The notes beneath the pieces are model-generated. The model ran no database searches and was not told where the DNA came from. It saw only the letters and a list, made by a program, of their open reading frames with translations. The position numbers were made by a program, and so were the translations under genes. This document shows positions 17,906-28,001 of a stretch of DNA of 64,000 nt, piece by piece; position 1 is the stretch's first letter, and each line of letters begins with the position of its first letter. This stretch comes from a beta proteobacterium AAP51 (GTDB lineage Bacteria; Pseudomonadota; Gammaproteobacteria; Burkholderiales; Burkholderiaceae_C): positions 1 through 64,000 of the forward strand of contig LJHT01000056.1 of NCBI GenBank assembly GCA_001295905.1, read 5' to 3'.

Positions 17906-19551
17906 AGCGCCGCCGTTTCGGCGCCGCCACGCTGGCCGCGCTGGCCGCCCCGGTGGTGGGCGGCGTCGGTTGTGCGCTGCAGCCGGCGGGCCGCCCGGCG
18001 GCCGCTGAAGCAGCAGCAGCTTCCGAGCCTTCCGACGCCACAGCCACCCCGCCCACCCCACCCGGCAGCCCTGACCATCCGCCACCGGCGCCACGCGAGT
18101 TCCGCGCCGCCTGGGTGGCCACCGTGGCCAACATCGACTGGCCCAGCCGCCCCGGCCTGAGCGCCGCCGCCCTGCGCGCCGAAGCCCTGGCCCTGCTGGA
18201 CACCGCGCAGGGCCTGGGCCTGAACGCGCTGGTGCTGCAGGTGCGCCCGGCGGGCGACGCCATCTACCCCAGCACGCTGGAGCCCTGGACCGAGTTCCTC
18301 TCCGGCGAACAGGGCCGCCCGCCGTGGCTGCCGGGCGAAGCCGCCTGGGACCCCCTGGCCTTCTGGGTGGACGAGGCGCACCGCCGCGGCATGGAACTGC
18401 ACGCCTGGTTCAACCCCTACCGCGCGCGCCACTCGGCGGCCAGGAGCCCGCTGGTCGCGCCGCACATCGCGCTGCGCGAGCCGGGCGTGGTGAAGGCCTA
18501 TGGCGAGATGCTGTGGATGGACCCCGCCGAGCCCGCCGCCGTGGCCCAGACCCTGGCCGTGGTGGCCGACGTGCTGCGCCGCTACGACATCGACGGCGTG
18601 CACATCGACGACTACTTCTACCCCTACCCGGTGCCGGCCCCGGGTGCGCGCGACGGCGCCGAACTGCCCTTCCCCGACGACGCGGCCTGGGCCCGCTACC
18701 AGGCCCGTGGCGGCACGCTGGCGCGCGACGACTGGCGGCGCGCGCAGGTCGACCACATGGTGCAGGCGCTGCAGCGCACCGTGCGCGAAACCCGCGCCGA
18801 CGTGCGCTTCGGCATCAGCCCTTTCGGCCTGCCGCGCCCCGACCGCCGGCCCGCGGGCATCACCGGCTTCAGCCAGTTCGACAAGCTCTATGCCGATGCC
18901 GAGAAGTGGCTGGAGAACGGCTGGCTCGACTACTGGGTGCCGCAGCTGTACTGGCCCATCGCCCGCGTGGGCCAGCAGTTCCCCGTGCTGCTGGACTACT
19001 GGCTGGCGCAGAACCCGCAGCAGCGCCACCTCTGGCCGGGGCTGTTCACCAGCCGTGTGGGCACGGCCGGCGTGGCGGCGCAGGGCGTGCCGGGCAACAT
19101 CTGGCCGGCGCGCGAGATTGCCGACCAGCTGGCGCTGCTGCGCAGCCGACCGGCGGCGGGCGGCCACATCCACTTCAGCCTCATCGCCCTGCACCAGAAC
19201 CGCGACGGCCTGGCCACGCTGCTGCGCCAGGGCACCTACACCACGCCGGCGCTGGTGCCGGCCACGCCCTGGCTCAGCGCCCCCGCGGTGGGCCTGCCCG
19301 GCCTGCGCCGCATGAACGGGCCGGCCGGGCTGCGCGTGCGCATCGAGGCCGCGCAGGCCGGCGCCGCGCCGCAGCGCTGGGCGGTGTGGCGGCGCTTGCC
19401 AGCCACCGGCACGGCCACCGCGCCGCGCTGGGTTTTCAGCGCGCTGGGCCCGGCTGAACGCGAGATCGACCCCGAAGGCGCCGACCTCGTGTGGGTGCAA
19501 GGACAGAACCGCGTGGGCCAGCTCGGCCCGCGCGCGCTCGTGCACCTGTGA
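17902..19551 (+). CDS. GH10-like (YngK/DigH type) murein-directed glycosyl hydrolase lipoprotein
   Basis: 549 residues from GTG 17902, chosen because it gives a basic KRRRF start followed by a hydrophobic stretch and a lipobox-like GVGC, suggesting an exported lipoprotein (possibly Tat). After a Pro/Ala-rich linker (to about residue 80), REFRAAWVATVANIDWP begins the GHL10/DUF187 domain; HAWFNPYRA and YDIDGVHIDDYFYPYP carry the acidic active-site residues. A small C-terminal domain follows. DigH-type enzymes cleave denuded glycan strands in murein. It lies 19 bases before murQ, supporting a murein-recycling role. Confidence 0.87.
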   Translation: MKRRRFGAATLAALAAPVVGGVGCALQPAGRPAAAEAAAASEPSDATATPPTPPGSPDHPPPAPREFRAAWVATVANIDWPSRPGLSAAALRAEALALLDTAQGLGLNALVLQVRPAGDAIYPSTLEPWTEFLSGEQGRPPWLPGEAAWDPLAFWVDEAHRRGMELHAWFNPYRARHSAARSPLVAPHIALREPGVVKAYGEMLWMDPAEPAAVAQTLAVVADVLRRYDIDGVHIDDYFYPYPVPAPGARDGAELPFPDDAAWARYQARGGTLARDDWRRAQVDHMVQALQRTVRETRADVRFGISPFGLPRPDRRPAGITGFSQFDKLYADAEKWLENGWLDYWVPQLYWPIARVGQQFPVLLDYWLAQNPQQRHLWPGLFTSRVGTAGVAAQGVPGNIWPAREIADQLALLRSRPAAGGHIHFSLIALHQNRDGLATLLRQGTYTTPALVPATPWLSAPAVGLPGLRRMNGPAGLRVRIEAAQAGAAPQRWAVWRRLPATGTATAPRWVFSALGPAEREIDPEGADLVWVQGQNRVGQLGPRALVHL

Positions 19552-19570
19552 ACCGACGGAGCGCACCGCC

Positions 19571-20455
19571 ATGCCACTGAACACCGAACAGCCCCACCCC
19601 GCCCACGCGCAGCTGGACGGCTACGACACCGCCACCCTGGTGGCCGCGCTGGCCGCCGACCAGGCCGAAGCCGCCGCCGCCGTGCAGCGCGCAGGCCCGG
19701 CGCTGGCGCAGGCGGTGGAAGGCGCGGCCGCCCGGCTGCGTGAAGGCGGGCGCCTCGTCTACGTGGGCGCCGGCACCAGCGGCCGGCTGGGCCTGCTGGA
19801 CAGCGTGGAGCTGCACCCCACCTTCTCCTGGCCGCCCGAGCGCGCCGTGGCGCTGCTGGCCGGCGGCGAGCGCGCGCTCCACCGCGCCGTGGAAGGCGCC
19901 GAAGACAGCCGCGAGGCCGGCGCCGCCGACATCGCCGCTGCGGCCGTGGGCCCGCTCGACGTGGTGCTGCTGCTGGCGGCTTCAGGCGGCACGCCTTACA
20001 CGGTGGCCGCGGCCGAAGCGGCACGCGCTGCCGGCGCCTACACCGTGGGCTTTGCCAACAACCCGGGCGCGCCGCTGCTGGCTGCGTGCGAGGTGGCGGT
20101 GCTGCTGGACACCGGCCCCGAGGTCATCAGCGGCAGCACGCGGCTGAAGGCTGGCACGGCGCAGAAGATCGCGCTGAACACCTTCAGCAGTGCGGTGATG
20201 GTGAAGCTGCACAAGGTCTACGGCAACCTGATGGTGGACGTGCGCGCCAGCAACGCCAAGCTGGTGCAGCGCGCGCTGCGCCTCACGATGCTGGCCAGCG
20301 GCGCAGACGAAGCCGCCGCCCAGGCCGCGCTGGCGGCCTGCCACGGCAGCGTGAAGCTGGCCGTCGTGATGCTGAGGGCCGGCCTCGATGCGTCGGCCGC
20401 CGAAGCCCGGCTCTCGGCAGCCCAGGGCAGCATCCGCGGCGCGCTGGAAGGCTAG
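19571..20455 (+). CDS. murQ: N-acetylmuramic acid 6-phosphate etherase
   Basis: 294 residues, the normal length. It removes the lactyl ether from MurNAc-6-phosphate to give GlcNAc-6-phosphate in the cytosol, a murein-recycling step. SIS-domain hallmarks are LVYVGAGTSGRLGLLDSVE (phosphosugar loop and catalytic Glu region), ASGGTPY and EVISGSTRLKAGTAQKIALN. It follows the GH10-like gene by 19 bases and closes the amidase-GNAT-hydrolase run. No kinase (AnmK/MurK) or PTS gene for making the substrate is visible here. Confidence 0.95.
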   Translation: MPLNTEQPHPAHAQLDGYDTATLVAALAADQAEAAAAVQRAGPALAQAVEGAAARLREGGRLVYVGAGTSGRLGLLDSVELHPTFSWPPERAVALLAGGERALHRAVEGAEDSREAGAADIAAAAVGPLDVVLLLAASGGTPYTVAAAEAARAAGAYTVGFANNPGAPLLAACEVAVLLDTGPEVISGSTRLKAGTAQKIALNTFSSAVMVKLHKVYGNLMVDVRASNAKLVQRALRLTMLASGADEAAAQAALAACHGSVKLAVVMLRAGLDASAAEARLSAAQGSIRGALEG

Positions 20456-20463
20456 CCAGCGCG

Positions 20464-20499
20464 CGTGTGCCCAGGGCGTGTGCCCGGGGCGTGTGACTG
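20464..20499 (+). repeat. 13-bp tandem repeat, about 2.7 copies
   Basis: CGTGTGCCCAGGG, CGTGTGCCCGGGG, then a partial CGTGTGACTGG, starting nine bases after the murQ stop. It is short and probably came from replication slippage. The rest of the 272-base gap up to the histidine kinase holds no recognised element. Confidence 0.5.
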
Positions 20500-20727
20500 G
20501 CACTTGCGGCCGATGCGCCTCGGCAGATGGGCCGCGCCTGCTCGCCATCCGATGACTTCGATCAAGGCGCGCCATGCGGTGGAGCCGCTATAAGGCCTGA
20601 AGCTGGCCGCAGGGCCAGTCGACACCTTGGTTCGTCGTGCGCGATCAAGGGTCGGTTCCCGGAGCAAGCCACCCTGGTTCGGGTCAGCGCCGCCTTTGTA
20701 TTCGTGTTTTCTGCATCGGAGCGCCTC

Positions 20728-22674
<1,947 letters not shown>

Positions 22675-22697
22675 TCCGCGCCCCTGCCCCCAACCCG

Positions 22698-22724
22698 CAG
22701 CGCGGCCCTTGCCCGGCCGCGCTG
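22698..22724 (+). promoter_or_regulatory. 10-bp hairpin directly before rdgC
   Basis: CAGCGCGGCC - seven-base loop - GGCCGCGCTG, ending seven bases before the rdgC ATG, where a ribosome site is expected; none is obvious. It could terminate the kinase transcript or limit rdgC translation. Confidence 0.4.
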
Positions 22725-22731
22725 GCCGTCC

Positions 22732-23760
22732 ATGTTCAAGAACGCCCTCGTCTACCGCATCGAACACTGGGAAGCGCCCGGCCTGGCCGAGCTGGACCAG
22801 CGCCTGCAGGCCGCCCGCTTCGTGGAATGCAGTGCCAGCCAGGCGGAATCGGTGGGCTGGGTGGAGCCGCGCGGCGAGGCCCACGGCGCGATGGTGGAAA
22901 GCATCGGCGGCCAGTGGGTGCTGCGCCTGGCCACCGAGACCAAGGCCGTGCCCGGCGGCGTCATCAGGGACCAGGTGGGCAAGAAGCTCGACGCCATCGA
23001 GAAGGACACCGGCCGCCGCCCCAAGGGCAAGATCGTCAAGGAGCTCAAGGAAGAGGTCATCCACCAGCTGCTGCCGCGCGCCTTTCCGAAACGCAGCGAC
23101 ACCGTGGTGTGGATAGACCCGCAGGTGCACTGGCTGCTGGTGGGCGCCGGCAGCGTCAAGAAGGCTGACGCCGTGGTCACGCGGCTGGTGGAGCTGATGG
23201 GTGGCCGCCTCAAGCTGGGCCTGGTGCAGACGGCGCTGGCCCCGGCCACCGCCATGGCCACCTGGCTGGCCGAGAAGGAAGCGCCACCGGGCTTCAGCAT
23301 CGACCGCGAATGTGAACTCAAGCAGCCCGACAGCGAGAAGGCCACCGTGCGCTATGCGCGCCACACGCTGGACATCGACGAAGTGGGTGAACACGTGCGC
23401 CAGGGCAAGCTGCCCACGCAGCTGGCGCTGAGCTGGGCCGACCGCGTGAGCTTCGTGCTGACCGAAGCGTTGACGCTGAAGAAGATCAAGCTGCTCGATG
23501 TGGTGCTGGAAGGCCGCGGCGCCGACGCCGGTGTGGCGCAGAAGGACGAAGGCGGCTTCGACGCCGACGTGGCGCTCTTCACCGGCGAACTGCGCCAGCT
23601 GGTGCCGGCGCTGGTGGAGGCACTGGGCGGCCTGCAGGCCCGGCCTGCCGGCGTGCCGGCCGGGCCCGAGAGCCCGTCGAGCGCTCCGCAGCGTGCGCCG
23701 CAGAGCACCGGCCCGGGTGGGAACCCGGACGTCGCACCCTGGGACAGCGTGGCCGCCTGA
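22732..23760 (+). CDS. rdgC: Recombination-associated protein RdgC
   Basis: 342 residues against about 303 in E. coli. The body matches RdgC: MFKNALVYRI start, TKAVPGGVIRDQV, GRRPKGKIVKELKEEV, and LTLKKIKLLDVV near the end. The extra 40-residue C-terminal tail is Pro/Ser/Ala-rich and probably disordered. RdgC is a ring-shaped DNA-binding protein of the nucleoid that restrains RecA activity and affects replication-fork recombination. It stands alone, between a histidine kinase and a PEP-CTERM gene. Confidence 0.94.
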   Translation: MFKNALVYRIEHWEAPGLAELDQRLQAARFVECSASQAESVGWVEPRGEAHGAMVESIGGQWVLRLATETKAVPGGVIRDQVGKKLDAIEKDTGRRPKGKIVKELKEEVIHQLLPRAFPKRSDTVVWIDPQVHWLLVGAGSVKKADAVVTRLVELMGGRLKLGLVQTALAPATAMATWLAEKEAPPGFSIDRECELKQPDSEKATVRYARHTLDIDEVGEHVRQGKLPTQLALSWADRVSFVLTEALTLKKIKLLDVVLEGRGADAGVAQKDEGGFDADVALFTGELRQLVPALVEALGGLQARPAGVPAGPESPSSAPQRAPQSTGPGGNPDVAPWDSVAA

Positions 23761-23767
23761 GGCCACG

Positions 23768-23787
23768 AACCCCTCATCCAAGGGGTT
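23768..23787 (+). terminator. Stem-loop after rdgC
   Basis: AACCCCT - CATCCA - AGGGGTT gives seven pairs with a six-base loop, eight bases after the rdgC stop. A T-rich CTTTTCT follows about ten bases later, so it is a weak or imperfect intrinsic terminator. Confidence 0.45.
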
Positions 23788-23873
23788 GGGGGCGGGCTTT
23801 TCTGGCCAGCAGCTTGCCTGCTAGGCCATAGTTGGCGTGGGCCCTTTTTCCGGGGCCGGCTGGAGGAACCCCC

Positions 23874-24740
23874 ATGAGCAAGAAGACCGCCGCCCAGGCG
23901 CTGAAGGTTTGCAAGCAAGGCGCCATCGCCGCGGCCTTGGCGATGAGCCTGGGCTTGGCCACGGAAAAGGCCGAGGCGCTGACCATCCTGCTGAACTTCG
24001 TCAATGCGCCCACCACCGACCGCTTCGGCGTCGGCACGCTGCCCGAGGCCTTTGCCAGCTGGGGCTTCACCGGCATGTCGCTGAACGACGTGCGCAACGC
24101 CACGCTGGCCGCGGTGCAGAACCACTACCTGGGTTACCCCAGCTTCGCCACCAATGCGCAGAGCCCGTTGCCCGCCGGCTTCGAGCTGAACATCAACTTC
24201 GAGTGGAGCAACGGCCTGAGCGCGCCGAGCAACGGCGACCCCGAGTACTACTACATGGCCATCGGCGACGCCAACCCGAACCAGGGCTTCCTGGGCCAGG
24301 CCTGCCTGGGCTGCGTGCGCAACAGCAGCGGCACGGCCAGCGTGCCGGTGGGCACCATCTTCGGTTCCACGCTCACCGACAGCATCTCGGGCCTGCTGGG
24401 CCTGGCCACCACGAACGCGCAGCGCATCAACCTGCTGGCCGGCACCGTCACCCACGAGATCGGCCACGGGCTGAGCCTGGTGCACCCCAACGGCCAGGCG
24501 CCCAACCCGGGCGAAAGCCTGTGGTCGGTGATGGCCACCGGCGCCTCGCCTTCGCTGATGCCCAGCATCGAGCGCACGAAAGACCGCGACTTCTCCTATG
24601 CCGAGTTCGGCACGCTGATCCAGGCCATCGGCCTGCGCCCGGCCAGCCCCGTGCCCGAGCCCGGGACCTGGCTGCTGATGGGCCTGGGCCTGGCCGGCGT
24701 GGTGTGGCGCGTGCAGCGACGGTCTGCCGTGGCCGCCTGA
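23874..24740 (+). CDS. PEP-CTERM-sorted metzincin-like zinc protease
   Basis: 288 residues; ATG 23874 is preceded by GGAGG with seven-base spacing. The N-terminal 36 residues form a basic/hydrophobic export signal ending AEA. The zinc motif HEIGHGLSLVH (His194, Glu195, His198, His204) fits HExxHxxxxxH, and SVMATG (Met220) looks like a metzincin Met-turn. The C-terminus has VPEPGTWLLMGLGLAGVVW followed by an Arg-containing tail, a PEP-CTERM/exosortase signal. It is expected to be exported, anchored through exosortase processing and possibly act on extracellular proteins. No exosortase gene is in the window. Confidence 0.85.
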   Translation: MSKKTAAQALKVCKQGAIAAALAMSLGLATEKAEALTILLNFVNAPTTDRFGVGTLPEAFASWGFTGMSLNDVRNATLAAVQNHYLGYPSFATNAQSPLPAGFELNINFEWSNGLSAPSNGDPEYYYMAIGDANPNQGFLGQACLGCVRNSSGTASVPVGTIFGSTLTDSISGLLGLATTNAQRINLLAGTVTHEIGHGLSLVHPNGQAPNPGESLWSVMATGASPSLMPSIERTKDRDFSYAEFGTLIQAIGLRPASPVPEPGTWLLMGLGLAGVVWRVQRRSAVAA

Positions 24741-24763
24741 AGCTGCCTGGGGCCTGGGCCTCG

Positions 24764-26332
24764 TCACGCCAGGCCGTCGGCCGTCTCCACGCGGAAGCGA
24801 GCCACTGAACTGGCCAGCTGCTGCGCCTGCTGCTTCAGCCGTTCGGCCGCGGCGGCACTTTCTTCCACCAGGGCGGCGTTCTGCTGCGTGCCGTGGTCCA
24901 TCTGCGACACGGCCTGCCCGACTTGGCTGACGCCACTGCTCTGCTCGCGACTGGCCACGCTGATCTCGCGCACGATGTCGGTCACGCGGCGGATGGCTTC
25001 GACGATTTGCTGCATGGCATCGCCCGCACGGTCGGCCTTCGCGGTGCCGCTTTCCACGCGCTCGACGCTGGCCTGGATCAGCTGCTTGATCTCCCGCGCG
25101 GCATCGGCGCTGCGTTGTGCCAGGCTGCGAACTTCGCTGGCGACCACCGCGAAACCGCGGCCCTGTTCACCGGCCCGCGCCGCTTCCACGGCAGCGTTCA
25201 GGGCCAGGATGTTGGTCTGAAAGGCGATGCCGTCGATGGTGCCGATGATGTCGGCGATGCGACGCGATGATTCATGGATGCCGCGCATGGTCTGCACGAC
25301 CTCGCTCACCACCTCGTGGCCCCCCCGTGCCGCCTGGCTGGCGCCCTGCGCCAGCTCGTCTGCCATCGCGGCATGTTCGGAGGTCTGGCGCACGGTGGAG
25401 CCCAGCTGTTCCATCGAAGAAGCGGCCTGTTGAAGGGCCGCCGCCTGTTGTTCGGTGCGGGTGGAGAGGTCCTGGTTGCCGCTGGCGATTTCGACGCTGG
25501 CCCCGGCCACCTGCTGGGCGCCCGAGCGCACTTCACCGATGACCTGGCCCAGCGAGGTGCATGTGGTGTTCAAGGAGCGCAGCAGCGCTGAGAGCTCGTC
25601 GCCGCCATCGGCACGGGCGCGGGTGCTGAGATCGCCTTCACCGATGCGACGCACCAGGCTCTCTGCTTCCCGTAGCGGGCGCCGCACACTGCCCACCAAC
25701 CAACTGGCGGCCACCACGCTGACCAACAGTGCCAGCGCCGCCGCACCGCCCATCACCCACCCCACCTGCGCCAGGCGCTGGACGACCACGGCCTCGCTCG
25801 CGATCACGCGGTCGTTCAGCAAGGCCGCCAGCTGGTCCAGGGCCGTGAAGAATGGAGCCATCATGGGCGTCATCTCCTCGTCAGCAGCAAAGGCGGCTTC
25901 GGCTTGCTTGCCTTGCAGCAGCATCTGCCCGATGCGCTGCACCCCGGCGGCATAGGTCTTCTGGCGCTTTTGCACCTCGTCGGCCATGGCTGAAGTCTCG
26001 CTGTCGCCGCGGGACAGTTGCAGCTGCAACGCAGCCAGCTGTTCGACGATGCGACGGTTGCGCTCTTCAATGCCCTGCACCAGCTTCTTCTGCTGCTCGG
26101 CGCTCGGCGAAACCAGAGCCTGCAGACTGTCGACAGCGCCCTCCTTGGCCATGTGCTGCACGGCGCTGGCAATGGCCATCACGCGCTGGTCCGCCGCTTT
26201 GGAGGCCGTGGCCTGCGAGACCTGCCAAAGCGCGGCGCCCGTGGCGCTCAAGGTCGCCAGCAAGGCCAGCATCACCAGCGCCAAGGTGAGCCGGATGCGC
26301 GCGGCGATGGAAAGGCGATTCAATAGTGTCAT
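24764..26332 (-). CDS. Methyl-accepting chemotaxis protein
   Basis: 522 residues. The first membrane segment is at about 11-32, followed by a periplasmic four-helix-bundle ligand domain (33-190), the second membrane segment (about 191-213), a HAMP domain ([22 protein letters not shown]) and a long cytoplasmic coiled coil. The signalling tip is [37 protein letters not shown] compressed into the usual hairpin. It relays a ligand signal to CheA/CheW. It lies 52 bases downstream of a secreted helical protein with which it probably forms an operon. The ligand is unknown. Confidence 0.93.
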   Translation of the reverse strand: MTLLNRLSIAARIRLTLALVMLALLATLSATGAALWQVSQATASKAADQRVMAIASAVQHMAKEGAVDSLQALVSPSAEQQKKLVQGIEERNRRIVEQLAALQLQLSRGDSETSAMADEVQKRQKTYAAGVQRIGQMLLQGKQAEAAFAADEEMTPMMAPFFTALDQLAALLNDRVIASEAVVVQRLAQVGWVMGGAAALALLVSVVAASWLVGSVRRPLREAESLVRRIGEGDLSTRARADGGDELSALLRSLNTTCTSLGQVIGEVRSGAQQVAGASVEIASGNQDLSTRTEQQAAALQQAASSMEQLGSTVRQTSEHAAMADELAQGASQAARGGHEVVSEVVQTMRGIHESSRRIADIIGTIDGIAFQTNILALNAAVEAARAGEQGRGFAVVASEVRSLAQRSADAAREIKQLIQASVERVESGTAKADRAGDAMQQIVEAIRRVTDIVREISVASREQSSGVSQVGQAVSQMDHGTQQNAALVEESAAAAERLKQQAQQLASSVARFRVETADGLA

Positions 26333-26384
26333 ACGGGTCCCCTCGGGGGCTGGATTCAGCGAGACGCTTTGCAGCCTCAGAGGC

Positions 26385-26798
26385 TCAGCCGCCCAGTTCC
26401 CCGACGAGCTGCTGGCAGCGAGTGATGCGTTCGCGCTGAATGCCGCCGGCCAGCTTGCGCGCTTCTTCGTCGCGGCCGGCCAGGATGGCGGGCACCAGTT
26501 CGGTTTCTCGGGTCTTCTTGAAGGCAGCCCAGGTGTCCTTGAGTTCCTTGAACTGCGCGTCCTTGCCGGCTGGTGCCTTCATCTTGTCCAGGCGCGCGCT
26601 GACCGCATCGGCGGTGTCCTTCACCAGCTTCTGCTGTTCGGGGCCGCGCTTGTCCTTGTTGGTGAGCATGGTCACCAGCGATTCGCGGGCCGCACTGAGC
26701 TGGCCGCGAAGCTCGGTGAACTCATTGGCTGCGGCAGGCAGCGAGACCGAGACCAGCAGCGCAGCTGCCAACATCAGGAAGTGGTTTCGACGGATCAT
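26385..26798 (-). CDS. Secreted helical protein resembling a chemoreceptor sensor domain
   Basis: 137 residues. The signal peptide (1-24) ends AAAN; the mature part is all-helical, with repeated Lys/Glu-rich amphipathic helices. The stretch [32 protein letters not shown] resembles in pattern the second half of four-helix-bundle (4HB_MCP) sensor domains. It has no membrane anchor beyond the signal peptide, so it should be free in the periplasm. GGAG lies about seven bases before the ATG. It sits directly upstream of the MCP gene and just downstream of a highly structured leader. A ligand-binding partner of the receptor is a reasonable guess, not shown. Confidence 0.75.
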   Translation of the reverse strand: MIRRNHFLMLAAALLVSVSLPAAANEFTELRGQLSAARESLVTMLTNKDKRGPEQQKLVKDTADAVSARLDKMKAPAGKDAQFKELKDTWAAFKKTRETELVPAILAGRDEEARKLAGGIQRERITRCQQLVGELGG

Positions 26799-26823
26799 GG
26801 GTGGCTCCTTTTCGGGCGTAGGG

Positions 26824-26910
26824 GGAGGCGGTTTGTCTTGAACAAGACCTCCCCTTTCTTCGGAAAGGGTCTTTACACCTTGAGCGCCCCGCTCTGTTCA
26901 AGCCGCCTCC
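26824..26910 (-). ncRNA. Predicted three-way-junction RNA in the leader of the secreted protein/MCP genes
   Basis: Read on the minus strand, 87 bases fold into one compatible structure. The closing stem is 26903-26910 with 26824-26831 (8 bp) plus 26896-26902 with 26837-26843 (7 bp), separated by a five-base one-sided bulge. Hairpin A is GAGCG-GGG-CGCTC (26894-26882). Hairpin B is AAGACC/GGTCTT (26873-26868 with 26849-26844) capped by CTTTC-CGAA-GAAAG. About 31 base pairs fit without conflict. It ends 25 bases before the ATG at 26798, leaving the ribosome site AAAAGGAG outside. It matches no riboswitch class that I recognise. Confidence 0.55.
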
Positions 26911-26960
26911 GTGTGCAGGACCGCACGTCCGACAGCAGCCGGCTTGCGCTTTGCCAAGTC

Positions 26961-26983
26961 GGCAGGCGTTTTCGGCGCTTGCC
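26961..26983 (-). terminator. Possible terminator after the lactate-dehydrogenase-like gene
   Basis: GGCAGGCG - seven-base loop - CGCTTGCC (eight pairs, one G-T), located five to 27 bases after the minus-strand stop at 26988. No T-run follows, so it is only a candidate. Confidence 0.35.
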
Positions 26984-26987
26984 CTGC

Positions 26988-27905
26988 TCACTCGTGCAGA
27001 TGGCTCGCCGCAGTCTTCAGCACCTGCGCCGAGTGCATCAGCGCGGCCGTCTCGGCTTCGTCCATCTGCGGCACCAGCACCTGCGTGGCGCCGTCGGCGC
27101 CCACCACGGTGGGCAGCGAAAGCGCCACGCCCTGCAGCCCCAACGCGCCTTGCTGCACGCGTGAGACCGTGAGCACGCGGCGCTCGTTGCGCAGCAGGCT
27201 GCGCAAGAGCCGCGCCGTCACAAGGCCGATGGCGTGGTTGGTGGCGCCCTTGCGCTGGATGACCTCGTACGCCGCCACGCGCACGGCATGGGCCAGGCGG
27301 GTTTCGGCCTCGGGCCGCCAGCCCGGCCACTGCCGCACCGGCACGCCGCCCACCTGCGCGCCCGACCACAGCACCACTTCCGAATCGCCGTGTTCGCCTA
27401 CCACCTGGGCGTGGATGGAATTCACCGCCGGCCCCAGCTCGCGGCCCAGCATCTGGCGCAGGCGCGCGGTGTCCAGCATGGTGCCGGTGCCCAGCACGTG
27501 TTCGGGCGCCAGGCCGCTGGCCTGCTGCATCACCAGCGTCAGCACGTCCACGGGGTTGGTGACCATCACCACCGTGCCGGTGTAGCCGGCCAGGCCGCGG
27601 CCGATCTCGGCGATGACGCGCGCGTTGTCGCGCAGCAGGTCCAGCCGCGTTTCACCGGGCCGGCTGTTGCGGCCGGCGGCCACCACCACCACGCGGCACT
27701 GGCGCATCTCGGCCAGAGTGGCCGTGCGCAGCTCGCATTCGGGGTAGAAGGCGGCGCCGTGCGCCAGGTCCATGGCCTCGCCTTCGGCGCGTGCGGCGTT
27801 CAGGTCGTGCAGCCACAGCGCGCTGGCCACGCCCGCGTGCAGCGTGGACACGGCCACGCTGGTGCCCACCGAACCGGTGCCGATGATGCCGACGTGTCTT
27901 TGCAT
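26988..27905 (-). CDS. L-lactate dehydrogenase-family 2-hydroxyacid dehydrogenase with altered specificity residue
   Basis: 305 residues; ATG 27905 is preceded by AGGAGG. NAD-binding GTGSVG (residues 9-14), NPVDV, Asp145/Arg148 (LDTAR) and catalytic His172 (GEHGDSE) are intact, as is the mobile-loop Arg87 (PGETR). In lactate dehydrogenases the loop reads NQKPGETR, where Gln fixes pyruvate specificity and malate enzymes have Arg; here it reads NSRPGETR, so Ser81 occupies that place. The enzyme therefore probably reduces a different or broader 2-oxoacid. It is divergent from a cation/proton antiporter gene. Confidence 0.85.
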   Translation of the reverse strand: MQRHVGIIGTGSVGTSVAVSTLHAGVASALWLHDLNAARAEGEAMDLAHGAAFYPECELRTATLAEMRQCRVVVVAAGRNSRPGETRLDLLRDNARVIAEIGRGLAGYTGTVVMVTNPVDVLTLVMQQASGLAPEHVLGTGTMLDTARLRQMLGRELGPAVNSIHAQVVGEHGDSEVVLWSGAQVGGVPVRQWPGWRPEAETRLAHAVRVAAYEVIQRKGATNHAIGLVTARLLRSLLRNERRVLTVSRVQQGALGLQGVALSLPTVVGADGATQVLVPQMDEAETAALMHSAQVLKTAASHLHE

Positions 27906-28001
27906 GGGGCCTCCTGGGGCGAGCCCACCCCGGGGCCATCCTGGGGGGTGTGGGCGGCCTGACGATACCCGGCCCTGCTCGCGCTAGAGTCGCGCCCGCC
28001 G

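Noticed and set aside
20497-20512. Sigma-54-like sequence TGGCACTTGC before the histidine kinase
   Set aside because: The GG-to-GC spacing is about half of what sigma-54 needs.
26341-26351. CCTCGGGGGCT near the chemoreceptor start as another copy of the Burkholderiales GC repeat
   Set aside because: Only about ten bases match and the GAGCG..AGCGAG arm is absent; likely chance.
26824-26910. Assignment of the structured leader to a c-di-GMP, cobalamin or other known riboswitch
   Set aside because: None of the conserved cores that I know are present; kept only as an unclassified structured RNA.
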